Source: Streptomyces sp. NBC_00490
Lineage (GTDB): Bacteria > Actinomycetota > Actinomycetes > Streptomycetales > Streptomycetaceae
Direction of reading: 5' to 3'
Length of the DNA: 64,000 nt
Assembly (NCBI RefSeq): GCF_036013645.1
Contig: NZ_CP107869.1
Location: 930,001-994,000, forward strand
The position numbers were made by a program, and so were the translations under genes. Shown piece after piece: positions 41,491 to 50,364 of this stretch. Each line of letters opens with the position of its first letter. The first letter of the stretch is position 1. A model generated the notes under the pieces. The model searched no databases. It was not told the DNA's origin and was given only the letters and a program-made list of their open reading frames with translations.

Positions 41491-43149
41491 TCAGACCACC
41501 TCGACCGAGCCGGCCTCGTTTCCGACGATGTCCCGCAATCGCCTCTTGTCGATCTTGCCGACCTTCGTCAGCGGTAGCTCGTCCACGATCCGCAGGTCTT
41601 CGGGGAGCTTGTACCGGGCCACCTGCATCGCGGCGAGGGCGGTGCGGACCCCTGCGAGGGACAGGTCAGCACCCGGTTCGGCGACGACGACCACGCACAC
41701 CCGCTCCCCCAGGTCCGCATCGGGCTTGGCGACAGCGGCGACGCGGGCGACACCCGGCAGGCGGTAGACGAGGTTCTCGACCTCCTCCGCGGAGATCTTC
41801 TCGCCACCCCGGTTGATCATGTCCTTGTCGCGTCCTTCGACGACGAGGTTGCCCGAAGGGTGCACCCGGACGATGTCGCCCGTGCGGTACCAGCCGTCAG
41901 GGGTGAAGGCGCGGGCGTTGTGCTCATCGGCCCGGTAGTAGCCGCGCGGGGTGTACGGGCCGCGGGTGAGGAGGGCGCCCATGCCTCCGGGGGGTACGGG
42001 GTGGTCGGAGTCGTCGACGATGAGGATTTCGTCGTCGGGACACATGGGGCGTCCCTGGGTTTCGATCTTGACGTCGTCGGGGTCGTCCCCGCGCGTGTAG
42101 TTCAGCAGGCCTTCCGCCATGCCGAACACCTGCTGGAGCGTGCCCCCGAGCACCGGTTCGGCACGGCGGGCGACCTCCGGGGCCAGACGGGCGCCGCCGA
42201 CCTGAAGGAGCCGTAGTGCGGGCGGGGCGGGGTGGCGGCCGGAGGTCACGGCGTCGATCCACCGCTGGACGACGGCCGGCACGGCGGCGGTGGCCGTCAC
42301 TCCCTCGGCCGCCATCAGGGGCAGCACCTTGTCGGGATCCGGGGTGCGGGCCAGAACGACACGGCCGCCGTTCATGAGGGTGCCCAGGATCCCGGGACAG
42401 GCCAGCGGGAAGTTGTGCCCGGCGGGCAGTGCCACCAGGTAGACGGAGTCCCGGTCGAAGCCGCAGACTTCGGCGCTGCGCCGCGCGTTGTACTCGTAGT
42501 CGTCGTGGGTGCGGGTGATGAGCTTCGGCAGTCCGGTCGTCCCGCCGGAGAGCAGAAAGACGGCGATGTCGCCGCTGTCCGGGGCGATCCGGTCGAGCCG
42601 GGCGCGCGCGGCGGCCGGGTCGTCGGCCGGTTCGGCCAGGGCGCGCAGATCCGTGGCGTCGGCGCCGCCCGTGCCACCCGCGACGAGCAACAGCCGTACG
42701 CTCGGCGTGGCTTGGGCGACCTCGCGTCCCAGGGCCTGGTGGTCGAAGTCGCCGATGCGGTCAGGTACGGCGATCGACGTGACCTCGGCATGCGCGGCCA
42801 GGTAGCGCAGTTCGTGACCGCGGTGCGCGGGCAGCGCCATCACGGGGGCGATCCCGGCCCGCAGACAGGCCAGGGTGAGCGTGACGAACTCCCAGCCGTT
42901 GGGCAGCTGCACGAGCATCGCGTCACCGGGGACCAGTCCGGAATCCAGCAGGCGGCACGCCAACGCGTCGGCCCTGTCGACGAGTTGGCGATACGTCAGA
43001 CGCGTGTCGCCGTCCACGACGGCCACCGTGTCGCCGTAGGCCGCGGCCCATTCGTGCAGGTACGACCCGAGCGGCCGGGCCCGCCAGTACCCGGCCTCGC
43101 GATAGCGGTCCGCCGCTTCCTTGGGCCAGGGAACGAATCCTTCACGCAT
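41491..43149 (-). CDS. sdgA: Salicylyl-AMP / 2,3-dihydroxybenzoate-AMP ligase-type enzyme
   Basis: A 552-residue adenylate-forming enzyme of the DhbE/EntE type, which activates aryl carboxylates with ATP. Core motifs: LLSGGTTGLPKLITRTH, GMAEGLLNYTRGD, GWYRTGDIVR, EGRDKDMINRGGEKIS and the catalytic Lys in TKVGKIDKRRL. It is the last gene of an operon that also encodes a CoA ligase, a salicylyl-CoA-type hydroxylase and gentisate enzymes, matching the salicylyl-AMP step SdgA described in Streptomyces sp. WA46. The ATG at 43149 overlaps the end of the preceding gene by 8 nt. A siderophore role is less likely in this context. Confidence 0.9.
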   Translation of the reverse strand: MREGFVPWPKEAADRYREAGYWRARPLGSYLHEWAAAYGDTVAVVDGDTRLTYRQLVDRADALACRLLDSGLVPGDAMLVQLPNGWEFVTLTLACLRAGIAPVMALPAHRGHELRYLAAHAEVTSIAVPDRIGDFDHQALGREVAQATPSVRLLLVAGGTGGADATDLRALAEPADDPAAARARLDRIAPDSGDIAVFLLSGGTTGLPKLITRTHDDYEYNARRSAEVCGFDRDSVYLVALPAGHNFPLACPGILGTLMNGGRVVLARTPDPDKVLPLMAAEGVTATAAVPAVVQRWIDAVTSGRHPAPPALRLLQVGGARLAPEVARRAEPVLGGTLQQVFGMAEGLLNYTRGDDPDDVKIETQGRPMCPDDEILIVDDSDHPVPPGGMGALLTRGPYTPRGYYRADEHNARAFTPDGWYRTGDIVRVHPSGNLVVEGRDKDMINRGGEKISAEEVENLVYRLPGVARVAAVAKPDADLGERVCVVVVAEPGADLSLAGVRTALAAMQVARYKLPEDLRIVDELPLTKVGKIDKRRLRDIVGNEAGSVEVV

Positions 43150-45202
43150 CGTCGGATCCTCCTTGATCCCGGGTGTCACGCAGCAGAAGTACGGCGTCGA
43201 GCGCGACGACGTCGCCGTCGGGAAGGACGCGCAGGGGGTTGATCTCGCACTCGGCCACGGCCGCGTCGGCGGCGAGGGAGGCGAGGGCCAGCAGCACGTG
43301 GGTGAGTCGTGCGCGGTCGACCGGGGTGGCGCCGCGCGCGCCGAGGAACATCTCGCGGGTGGCGAGCTCGTCGAGCATCGTGTGGGCCTCCTGCGCGGAC
43401 AGCGGCGCGAGGCGCAGAGAGACGTCGCCGAGGATTTCGGCGGCGGTTCCCCCGGCGCCCAGCGCCAGCACGGGACCGAAGACGGGGTCGCGGCGTACGC
43501 CGACGATGAGTTCGGGGCCCGTGGGCGCCATCTGCTCGACCAGCAGCGCGGGGCTGGCGGGCATGCGGGCGAGGGCGTCTTCGAGCTCCTCGTGTGTGCG
43601 GATGCCGACCTGGACCCCGCCGACCTCCGTCTTGTGCAGGACCTCCGCATCGAGGATCTTCACGACGACCGGTCCGCCGAGGTCGTCGAGAGCCGCGTGC
43701 GCCGCGGCCGGATCGGCGCACACGCGGCGCACGGGCGTACGGATGCCCAGCTCCGCGAGGACGCCCTTGGCGGTGTGCTCGTCGACCGGGCCCGACGGGG
43801 GCAGGGTGGGTACTTCGGGGACGGTGACCACGTTGGCCTCGAGACGGAAGCGGGCCGCCGCGTCCTCGACGAGCGCGCGCACCATGGTCGATCCGGAGGC
43901 CGGTGTGGCCGCGCAGGGGATTCCGGCTTCGCCGAGTTGTCGGCGGGTCTGCCGAGCCTGCTCCACGGGCCCGCCGACGACGGCGACGAGCGGGGTGGCG
44001 GTGCGGGCGCCGGCCAGCGCGGCGGGAAGGTCGACGGCCGTGGGTTCCAGCAGCCCGTACACGGCGGTGACGTCGATGCCGGGATCTTCCGAGACCCGCT
44101 CCACGACCTGGGTGAGGGTGGGTGAGGGGCGGCCGGTGTCGACGGGGTTGTTCAGATAGGTGAGGGCCGGGAGCAGGTCCCGCAGCTCCTTCACCGTCCG
44201 TTCGACCAGCGGCGGGACCTGAATGCCGTGGGAGCGCAGGTCGTCGGTGAGCAGCAGACCGGGTCCGGCCTGTGCGGTGACCAGGCCGATGCCCGGGCGG
44301 GGGTGGGCGGTGAGGCGTACCCGGCTGAGCGCGGTGACGGCGTCGACGAGGTCGCGTTCGTCATCGACGAGGACGGCTCCGGCCTGGCGCAGAGCTGCCC
44401 GGGTGACGCGCCAGGAGGTGGCCAGTGCGCCGGTGTGGGAGCGGGCGAAGTCGCCGATGTCGCTGCGGCCGACGACCAGGGCCACGACGGGGACACGACC
44501 GGTCAGGCGACGTACGGCCTCGGTGAGGCGACGGCCTTCCGCGGCGGTCTCCACGTGCAGGGCGACGGCCCGTACGTCGTCGTCCTCCGCGAGGTGGCGC
44601 AGTACGTCGGCCTGCGTGACGTCCAGGCTGTTGCCCAGCCCGACCCCGAGGCGCAGGCCCACGCCGGCCTCGGCCAGGGCGAAGGCCAGCGCGTGGTTCA
44701 CGCCGCCGCTCGCGGCCACCACCGCCACCGGCCCCGGAGCCAGGTCGGCCGCGCCCGGCACGAAACTGGCCGTCAGCCGTCGGTGGGGGGCGAGGAAGCC
44801 CGAGGTGTTGGGCCCCAGGACACGGATGCCGGTGTCCCGCACCACCTCGGCCAACGCCTGCTGGTACAGCGCGCCCTCGCCGCCGGCTTCGGCGAATCCT
44901 CCGGCGCACACGAGGGCGGCGCGGGCACCCGCGGCCGCCGCCTCGCGCAGCGCGTCGGCGGTCACGGCGGCCGGAATGCAGGAGATGACCAGGTCCGGTG
45001 TGACGTCGTGGGCCGCGGAGGCTTCGGCGATGCTCGGGAAGAAGCCCCGGTCTGGGTCCGGGCGGCCGGTGTTGACCTTCATCACCGGTCCGGGGAAGGA
45101 GGCGAGGGAGTCGGTCATCGCCGCGCCGAGCTTTCCGGGGGTGGCCGACGCGCCGAGTACGGCGATGGCTCGGGGCGCGAACAGCGGTTCCAGGCCGGTC
45201 AC
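43142..45202 (-). CDS. sdgB: ADP-forming acyl-CoA ligase type, probable salicylyl-CoA synthetase
   Basis: 686 residues of the acetate-CoA ligase (ADP-forming) superfamily: CoA-binding domain (about 1-130, RAIAVLGASATPGKLGAAM), ligase domains (about 140-440, with the His of RSHTGALATSWRV) and an ATP-grasp domain (about 470-686, GGPVVVKILDAEVLHKTEVG). It is the natural candidate for SdgB of the WA46 salicylate pathway, which makes salicylyl-CoA. It is unusual that the operon also has an AMP-forming ligase; the two may act in turn. GTG 45202 overlaps the hydroxylase stop by 4 nt. Which acid it uses is inferred from the operon. Confidence 0.86.
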   Translation of the reverse strand: MTGLEPLFAPRAIAVLGASATPGKLGAAMTDSLASFPGPVMKVNTGRPDPDRGFFPSIAEASAAHDVTPDLVISCIPAAVTADALREAAAAGARAALVCAGGFAEAGGEGALYQQALAEVVRDTGIRVLGPNTSGFLAPHRRLTASFVPGAADLAPGPVAVVAASGGVNHALAFALAEAGVGLRLGVGLGNSLDVTQADVLRHLAEDDDVRAVALHVETAAEGRRLTEAVRRLTGRVPVVALVVGRSDIGDFARSHTGALATSWRVTRAALRQAGAVLVDDERDLVDAVTALSRVRLTAHPRPGIGLVTAQAGPGLLLTDDLRSHGIQVPPLVERTVKELRDLLPALTYLNNPVDTGRPSPTLTQVVERVSEDPGIDVTAVYGLLEPTAVDLPAALAGARTATPLVAVVGGPVEQARQTRRQLGEAGIPCAATPASGSTMVRALVEDAAARFRLEANVVTVPEVPTLPPSGPVDEHTAKGVLAELGIRTPVRRVCADPAAAHAALDDLGGPVVVKILDAEVLHKTEVGGVQVGIRTHEELEDALARMPASPALLVEQMAPTGPELIVGVRRDPVFGPVLALGAGGTAAEILGDVSLRLAPLSAQEAHTMLDELATREMFLGARGATPVDRARLTHVLLALASLAADAAVAECEINPLRVLPDGDVVALDAVLLLRDTRDQGGSDDA

Positions 45203-46752
45203 TTGATGCCTCCGACGAGGTCGGCGCGGCCGGACAGCAGCAGCGTGGTCGCGCTGTCGTCGTCGTACGCGCCGATGACGGCGGAGGGCAGGCCGTGCGC
45301 GAGCCGGGCCTCCTCGGCGACCAGCACGCGGGTCAGCGCCGTACCACCGCGTACGCCGATGAGCGGAGCGCCCGCCTCTGCCGTTTCCCGCACCTGATCG
45401 AGGGCGAGCGGCAACCCCTCCTCGGTGTCCGGGGCGTCGATCCACACGCCCGCCCCCGACGTCTGGCCGCTGAAGGGGGCCATCGGGATGCCGGTGCCGT
45501 CGGTCCCGGTGAGGACCTCGTCGCCGGCTGTCACTCGGCGTGAAGGGAGCCGGAACGGTCCGCCATGGAAGGGTGTCTCCAGGGGTGGTGCGTCGTGGCT
45601 CTGCCGCCACCATCCGTCGACGCGGTCCACGTACGCCGCGTCGCGCACGGCGAGTTTGCCGCGCGGGATGCTGCGGGTGAGGAAGTGGAAGGCGAACTGC
45701 GTCGGGGCGTCGAAGGAGCGGACGTAGCGGCCGAAGTGCTCCCACCACGACAGGCTGGGCCGCGCCGAGTTCTGGATCTTCTCGACCTTGGGGCGGCGAC
45801 GCTCCTCGTAGATCTCCAGCGCCTCCGGCACGCTGTGCGGCGCCTCCCCCAGGGCCTCGGCCAGCGCGACCGCGTCCTCCATGGCCATCTTGGTGCCGGA
45901 CCCGACGGAGAAGTGTGCGGTGTGCGCGGCGTCGCCGAGCAGCACCCATGTGCCCCGTCGCCAGGAACGGGCCCTGCGGGTGGCGAAGTTGGCCCAGCGG
46001 GAGTTGTTGCCGACCAGTGGGTGCCCGTCGATCTGGTCGCGGAAGAGGTCTTCCAGGTAGCTCTTGGTCTTCTCGTCGCTCAGGCCCGGCGGGGTCGACG
46101 GATCGAAGGCGTCGAGTCCGGCCCTGGCCCAGGAGTCCGCGTCGGTTTCGACGATGAAGGTGCTCAGCGAGTCGCTGATGGGGTAGGCGTGGGCGGCGAA
46201 GACACCGTGAGGGCCGACCTGGTGGACGAAGGTGAGCCCGTCGAACAGGTAACTGGTACCGAACCAGATGAACTTCGCGCTCGCCACGTCCGCCGTGGGT
46301 GCGAAGTCGTCGGCGAACAGGGTGCGGAAGCGGCTGTTGGCGCCGTCGCACACCACCACCAGGTCGAAGTCGTCCAGCTCGGCGGGATCGCGGACCTCGT
46401 GCTGGAAACGCATCTCGACGCCCTCGGCGCGGGCCCTCTCCTGCAACAGGCTCAGCAGCGTCTTGCGCACCACGGCCGCCATACCCATGCCGCCGACGCG
46501 CTCGCGGGCGCCGTGCACGCGGACCTCGATGTCGTCCCAGTGCCTGCCGTGCTTGTCCAGCGCCTCGCTGAGGACGGGGTCGGCGGCGTCGATGGCGTCG
46601 AGGGTGGCGTCGGAGAAGACCACGCCGAAGCCGAACGTGTCGTCGGGGCGGTTGCGTTCGAAGACCACGACCTCGGCCTCGGGCCGGCTCCGCTTCACCA
46701 GCGTGGCGAAGAAGAGTCCTCCGGGGCCTGCGCCGATGCAGGCAACTTTCAT
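45199..46752 (-). CDS. sdgC: FAD-dependent salicylyl-CoA 5-hydroxylase-type monooxygenase
   Basis: A 517-residue class A flavoprotein: dinucleotide fold VACIGAGPGGLFFATLVKRS, GGMGMAAVVRKTLLSLLQER, the DG motif VVVCDGANSRFRTLF and the flavin-binding GDAAHTAHFSVGSG. It resembles the monooxygenase half of anthraniloyl-CoA and salicylyl-CoA hydroxylases rather than the salicylate 1-hydroxylase, and lacks the extra OYE-like domain of the anthraniloyl-CoA enzyme. It should hydroxylate salicylyl-CoA at C5 to gentisyl-CoA with NADH and oxygen. GAAGGA lies six bases before ATG 46752; ATG 46758 directly abuts it and is less likely. Ends in the CoA ligase start. Confidence 0.9.
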   Translation of the reverse strand: MKVACIGAGPGGLFFATLVKRSRPEAEVVVFERNRPDDTFGFGVVFSDATLDAIDAADPVLSEALDKHGRHWDDIEVRVHGARERVGGMGMAAVVRKTLLSLLQERARAEGVEMRFQHEVRDPAELDDFDLVVVCDGANSRFRTLFADDFAPTADVASAKFIWFGTSYLFDGLTFVHQVGPHGVFAAHAYPISDSLSTFIVETDADSWARAGLDAFDPSTPPGLSDEKTKSYLEDLFRDQIDGHPLVGNNSRWANFATRRARSWRRGTWVLLGDAAHTAHFSVGSGTKMAMEDAVALAEALGEAPHSVPEALEIYEERRRPKVEKIQNSARPSLSWWEHFGRYVRSFDAPTQFAFHFLTRSIPRGKLAVRDAAYVDRVDGWWRQSHDAPPLETPFHGGPFRLPSRRVTAGDEVLTGTDGTGIPMAPFSGQTSGAGVWIDAPDTEEGLPLALDQVRETAEAGAPLIGVRGGTALTRVLVAEEARLAHGLPSAVIGAYDDDSATTLLLSGRADLVGGIK

Positions 46753-46768
46753 CGTCATTCCTTCGCGC

Positions 46769-47494
46769 TCACAGCCACGCGGGCAGTTTCGGCAGGGATG
46801 CCCCACCGGTCGGGTACAGGGGGCCGGGCACAGGTCGCCCGGTCGCGTAGGCGGCCAGGCTGGGCAGGTCACCGCTCACCACGACCGGTTCCGCGCTGCC
46901 GGGCGCGCCCAGGGGCCAGGTGCGATCGGCGTCCTGGGTCCGCAGTTCGACGGGGGGACAGTCCTGGCGGGCCCGGAAGGCGGCTGTCACGTCGTCCAGG
47001 AGCGCGGCGCACACCTCGTGCGGGACGTCGTCGAAGCTGGTGTCGATGTTCAGGTCGACGGCGTGCACCCACACCTCGCGCACCCGCATCCAGGCCACTT
47101 GGGAGGCGGGCACCTCACGGCCTCGCGCGGTGCGGACGGTCGCTGCCCAGCACTCGTCCGGCAGGGCGGTGAGTTCCGCGGCGAGCCGGCTGTCGGCCGC
47201 GAGCAGGTCCGCACGCAGCTCCGTGGCCGGGCGCCGGGCGCCCTGCTCGATCTCGCGGGCACGCTGGTCGCCGCTGGTGTACATGGGCGTCTCGACTCCG
47301 GTACGCGCCCAGGTCAGCAGATTGACGAGTGCGTCGGCGTTGCGGGCGACGTGGGCGACGAGGTGGGCCCGGCTCCAGCCCGGCAGGGACGAGGGCCTGG
47401 TGATGCCCGGGTCGGTCAGCCGGTGCACGGCGGCCTCGAAGGCCGCCGTGCCCTTGGCCGCCTGCTCCAGCATCGGGGCCGGGCGTGAGCTCAC
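46769..47494 (-). CDS. Mycothiol-dependent maleylpyruvate isomerase
   Basis: A 241-residue protein of the MDMPI family, a DinB-like four-helix bundle that uses mycothiol and a metal to isomerise maleylpyruvate to fumarylpyruvate. Visible landmarks are SLPGWSRAHLVAHVARNADALVN (first metal His), MRVREVWVHAVDL (with the second His) and a C-terminal domain with TYATGR-like YATGRPVPG. GTG 47494 overlaps the hydrolase stop. Its use of mycothiol fits an actinobacterial host. It is the expected step after the gentisate dioxygenase in the same operon. Confidence 0.93.
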   Translation of the reverse strand: MSSRPAPMLEQAAKGTAAFEAAVHRLTDPGITRPSSLPGWSRAHLVAHVARNADALVNLLTWARTGVETPMYTSGDQRAREIEQGARRPATELRADLLAADSRLAAELTALPDECWAATVRTARGREVPASQVAWMRVREVWVHAVDLNIDTSFDDVPHEVCAALLDDVTAAFRARQDCPPVELRTQDADRTWPLGAPGSAEPVVVSGDLPSLAAYATGRPVPGPLYPTGGASLPKLPAWL

Positions 47495-48321
47495 CGCGTC
47501 TCCCGGCGGCAGGTGTTGCGGGTCTCGCCGATCCCCTCGATCCGGGTGACGAGGAGCGAACCGTCCTGCAGATAGCGGGCGGGCTTGCGGGCATGGCCGA
47601 CTCCGCCCGGTGTACCGGTGGCGATCACGTCGCCGGGCACCAGCGTGATGATCTCGGACAGGTACGCGACCAGCGTGGCCGGGTCGAAGACGAGGTCGCC
47701 CGTGTCGGCCTTCTGGACCGTGTCACCGTCGACTTCACAGGTCAGGCTGAGTCCTTGGGCGGACACCGCGGGGTCGTCGGCGGTCACCAGCCACGGTCCG
47801 ATGGGTGTGGTGGCCTCGAAGGTCTTGCCCTGGTCCCACTGGGTGGTGCGGTACTGCCAGTCGCGGGCGGTGACGTCGTTGAGCACGGTGTATCCGGCGA
47901 TCGCGGCGCGTGCCTGCTCCGGGTCGGCGTGCCGGACCTCGGCGCCGATGACGACGCCGAGTTCGGCCTCCCAGTCCATCTGCGCGGACGCGGCGGGCAG
48001 GGTCACGTCGTCGTAGGCGCCGACCAGGGCCCGCGCGTACTTGTTGAACAGTGTGGGGTGCGAGGGGAGTTCGCGGCCCATCTCCAGAATGTGGGTGCGG
48101 TAGTTGAGGCCGACGCACACGACCTTCTCCGGTGCGACGACCACCGGGGCGTAGGCCAGGGCGCCTTCGTAGGTCTCGCCGTCGGCGCCCGCGGCACGCG
48201 CCGCCCAGTCGGCGTGGCGCAGGAAGGCCACCAGGTCGCCCTCGCCGAGGTCCACTGCCTTGTCGTCGTCGACGCGGACGGCGCGCGTGGTGCCGTTGAC
48301 CCGGATGGTGGCGAGCTTCAC
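47491..48321 (-). CDS. Fumarylacetoacetate hydrolase family: fumarylpyruvate hydrolase
   Basis: A 276-residue FAH-fold hydrolase with GLNYRTHILEMGRELP, the metal-binding segment DWEAELGVVIGAEV, NDVTARDWQYRTTQWDQGK and IITLVPGDVIATGTPGGVG. In this operon the obvious substrate is fumarylpyruvate, cleaved to fumarate and pyruvate. It starts at GTG 48321, overlapping the dioxygenase stop by 4 nt, and its own stop overlaps the isomerase start. The metal ligands (Asp, Glu, Glu) are in place, so I expect it to be active. Confidence 0.93.
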   Translation of the reverse strand: MKLATIRVNGTTRAVRVDDDKAVDLGEGDLVAFLRHADWAARAAGADGETYEGALAYAPVVVAPEKVVCVGLNYRTHILEMGRELPSHPTLFNKYARALVGAYDDVTLPAASAQMDWEAELGVVIGAEVRHADPEQARAAIAGYTVLNDVTARDWQYRTTQWDQGKTFEATTPIGPWLVTADDPAVSAQGLSLTCEVDGDTVQKADTGDLVFDPATLVAYLSEIITLVPGDVIATGTPGGVGHARKPARYLQDGSLLVTRIEGIGETRNTCRRETR

Positions 48322-49394
48322 TTCTGTTCTCCTCGGGAGGTACGGGCGAGGCCCAGGGCCTCGTAGACGGGCTCGTCGCTGAAGCGGAACAGGTCGATCT
48401 GAGTGCGGGCGGACAGCGAGACCTCGCACCAGGACGGGACGACGAACAGGTCGCCCTTGGCGATCTCGAAGACCTTGTCGCCGACGCGGGCCACCGCCTC
48501 GCCGTCGAAGACCTGCCAGACCGCGGAGCCGACGGTGCGCACCGGGACGGTCTGGGTGCCGGCCCGCAGTCGGCGCATCTCGGTGCGCATCGTGACCAGG
48601 GCGTCCTTGCCGGTGGTGGGGTTGGAGAAGCGGATTCCGGCGTGGCCGGGCTCCAGTACGCCGGGGACGCCTTCGTCCTCCAGCTCCAGCTGGGCGGTCA
48701 GGGCGGCGTCGGTGTGTTCCCAGCGGTAGGCGTTCAGTGGGGAGTTGGGCTGGTCGGGCTGGCTGATCGGGCGCAGTCCGGGGTGGCCCCACAGTCGTTC
48801 GCCGCGTGAGCGGTCGGGGGTTTCGCGGGTGGAGAGCTCGTCGGGGCCGAACTCGAAGAAGCCGGCGTCCAGTTGGGAGACGAGGGGGATGTCGAGGCCG
48901 TCGAGCCAGGCCATCGGCCGGTCGGTGACGTTCTGGTGCTCGTGGAAGGCCCAGCTCGGCGTGAGCAGCAGGTCACCTCGCCGCATCGCCACCGCGTCGC
49001 CGTCGACGTTGGTCCACACGCCCTCGCCTTCGACCACGAACCGGAAGGCTCCCTGGCTGTGCCGGTGGGAGGGGGCGACCTCGCGCGGCCCCAGGTACTG
49101 GATCGCGGTCCACAGGGTCGCGGTGGCGTAAGGGCGGCCCGGCAGGCCGGGGTTGGACAGGGCCATGGCGCGGCGCTCGCCGCCGCGCCCCACCGGTACG
49201 AGTTCGCCGGAGCGCTGTGCGATGGGCAGCAGCTCCGCCCACCGCCACAGGTGCGGGACGGCGGCGGGCTGCGGCGACATCGGCATGAGGCCGTCCACCT
49301 GGGTCCACAGCGGGATCAGGCCCGCGTCCTCGAAGTCCGCGTACAGCTCGTCGAGCAGCTTGCGCTCGGTCTGTTCGCTGGTGGTGTCGGTCAC
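48318..49394 (-). CDS. sdgD: Gentisate 1,2-dioxygenase
   Basis: A 358-residue double-cupin, Fe(II)-dependent ring-cleaving enzyme. The first cupin shows SHRHSQGAFRFVVEGEGVWT with the metal His, GDLLLTPSWAFHEHQN and the later GHPGLRPISQPDQPNSPLNA; the second cupin starts near IRFSNPTTGKDALVTM. It opens gentisate to maleylpyruvate. The frame continues upstream, but the GTG at 49394 follows GTGGAGGTTTCC and gives the usual family start with a helical N-terminus. First gene of the operon, divergent from the IclR gene. Confidence 0.95.
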   Translation of the reverse strand: MTDTTSEQTERKLLDELYADFEDAGLIPLWTQVDGLMPMSPQPAAVPHLWRWAELLPIAQRSGELVPVGRGGERRAMALSNPGLPGRPYATATLWTAIQYLGPREVAPSHRHSQGAFRFVVEGEGVWTNVDGDAVAMRRGDLLLTPSWAFHEHQNVTDRPMAWLDGLDIPLVSQLDAGFFEFGPDELSTRETPDRSRGERLWGHPGLRPISQPDQPNSPLNAYRWEHTDAALTAQLELEDEGVPGVLEPGHAGIRFSNPTTGKDALVTMRTEMRRLRAGTQTVPVRTVGSAVWQVFDGEAVARVGDKVFEIAKGDLFVVPSWCEVSLSARTQIDLFRFSDEPVYEALGLARTSRGEQK

Positions 49395-49488
49395 GGAAAC
49401 CTCCACGTCGTGTTGTTCGGCGACCGCCGGAAGAAGCGCGCATCGGTCCGCGCTGTTTCCTGACGCTACGCCGATGTTTCCCCTGACC

Positions 49489-49512
49489 GGAATCCTTGAA
49501 GAGTAGGATTCC
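49489..49512. promoter_or_regulatory. Palindrome, probable IclR operator of gentisate operon
   Basis: GGAATCCT-TGAAGAGT-AGGATTCC, a perfect 8-bp inverted repeat with an 8-nt spacer, 3 bases before the IclR start codon and 95 bases before the dioxygenase start. Confidence 0.72.
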
Positions 49513-49515
49513 GCT

Positions 49516-50289
49516 ATGGAGAATGCAGTGGATAGGTCGGCCACTCCGTCGTATCCGGTGAGTGGCGCCGGCAACGCGCTGCGCGTCGTCCGGCTGCTGC
49601 ACGAGCTCGACGAGCTGCGGGTGATGGATGTCGCCGACCGGCTCGGCGTCGCGCGCTCGACCGCTCACCGGATCCTCGCGATGCTCGTCTTCGAGGGATT
49701 CGCGGCGCAGGACCGCCACAAGGTGTACCGGCCGGGACCCGCCCTGCAGGCGATCAGGGGAAGCCAGGCCGCTCCTCCCCCGGATCTGGTCACGCTCGCC
49801 CACCCCCACCTGCGACGGCTGGCGGACACCGTCCGTGAGACGACCCACCTGATGGTGCTCGAGGGCAACGGCGCCCGCTTCCTGGACGGCGTGGAGGGCC
49901 CCCAGGCGCTGCGCGTCAGCTACCGCACCGGCACCCTCCTGCCCGCCCACGTCACCTCGGGCGGCAAGGCCCTGCTCGCGGCGTTGCCGGCCGACCGGCT
50001 CCGGGCCCTCTTCCCCAACGGGCTTCCCGGGGACCGGGCCAAGGCACCCAAGGACTTCGAGAGCCTCGTGAACGAGCTGGTGTCGGTGCGACGGGACGGC
50101 TACGCGATCAACCTCCAGGAGAGCGAGCGCGGAGTGCACGCCGTCGGCGCGTGTGTGCGCGACCGCACGGGAGCCGCCGTGGCCGCCGTGGCGGTCGCCG
50201 CTCCGTCGGTGCGGTGCACCCGCGCGAGCCTGGCAGCGTTGTCCCGTCCCTTGCTGGCGGCCGTGCAGGACATCGGTCAGGGTCTGTGA
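49516..50289 (+). CDS. IclR family regulator of the salicylate/gentisate operon
   Basis: 257 residues with a winged helix-turn-helix (about 15-75, DVADRLGVARSTAHRILAML) and an IclR effector domain (about 95-250: HVTSGGKALLAALP, NLQESERGVHAVGACVRD). It faces the gentisate operon across 120 nt containing a palindrome, so it likely controls the operon and itself in response to salicylate, gentisate or a CoA ester. Ends in a hairpin terminator shared with the convergent aldehyde dehydrogenase. The start ATG 49516 lies immediately beyond the palindrome, with the ribosome site inside it. Confidence 0.94.
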   Translation: MENAVDRSATPSYPVSGAGNALRVVRLLHELDELRVMDVADRLGVARSTAHRILAMLVFEGFAAQDRHKVYRPGPALQAIRGSQAAPPPDLVTLAHPHLRRLADTVRETTHLMVLEGNGARFLDGVEGPQALRVSYRTGTLLPAHVTSGGKALLAALPADRLRALFPNGLPGDRAKAPKDFESLVNELVSVRRDGYAINLQESERGVHAVGACVRDRTGAAVAAVAVAAPSVRCTRASLAALSRPLLAAVQDIGQGL

Positions 50290-50300
50290 ACGACGGCGGC

Positions 50301-50332
50301 GTGCGGCACCGTCATCCCACCGAGTGCCGCAC
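50301..50332. terminator. Hairpin terminator between IclR and aldehyde dehydrogenase
   Basis: GTGCGGCAC and GTGCCGCAC (50301-50309, 50324-50332) form a perfect 9-bp stem that extends imperfectly outward. The two flanking genes converge. Confidence 0.72.
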
Positions 50333-50364
50333 ACCGTCGGCCCCCGCCCGGGAGACCGGGTCGG

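Noticed and set aside
41491..43149. Aryl-AMP ligase as part of a catechol siderophore cluster
   Set aside because: No isochorismate, carrier-protein or NRPS genes are nearby; the operon partners are salicylate and gentisate catabolic enzymes.
45565..47172. Plus-strand open frame of 535 codons opposite the hydroxylase gene
   Set aside because: Shadow of the minus-strand flavoprotein and isomerase genes, which show complete family motifs and coupled starts.
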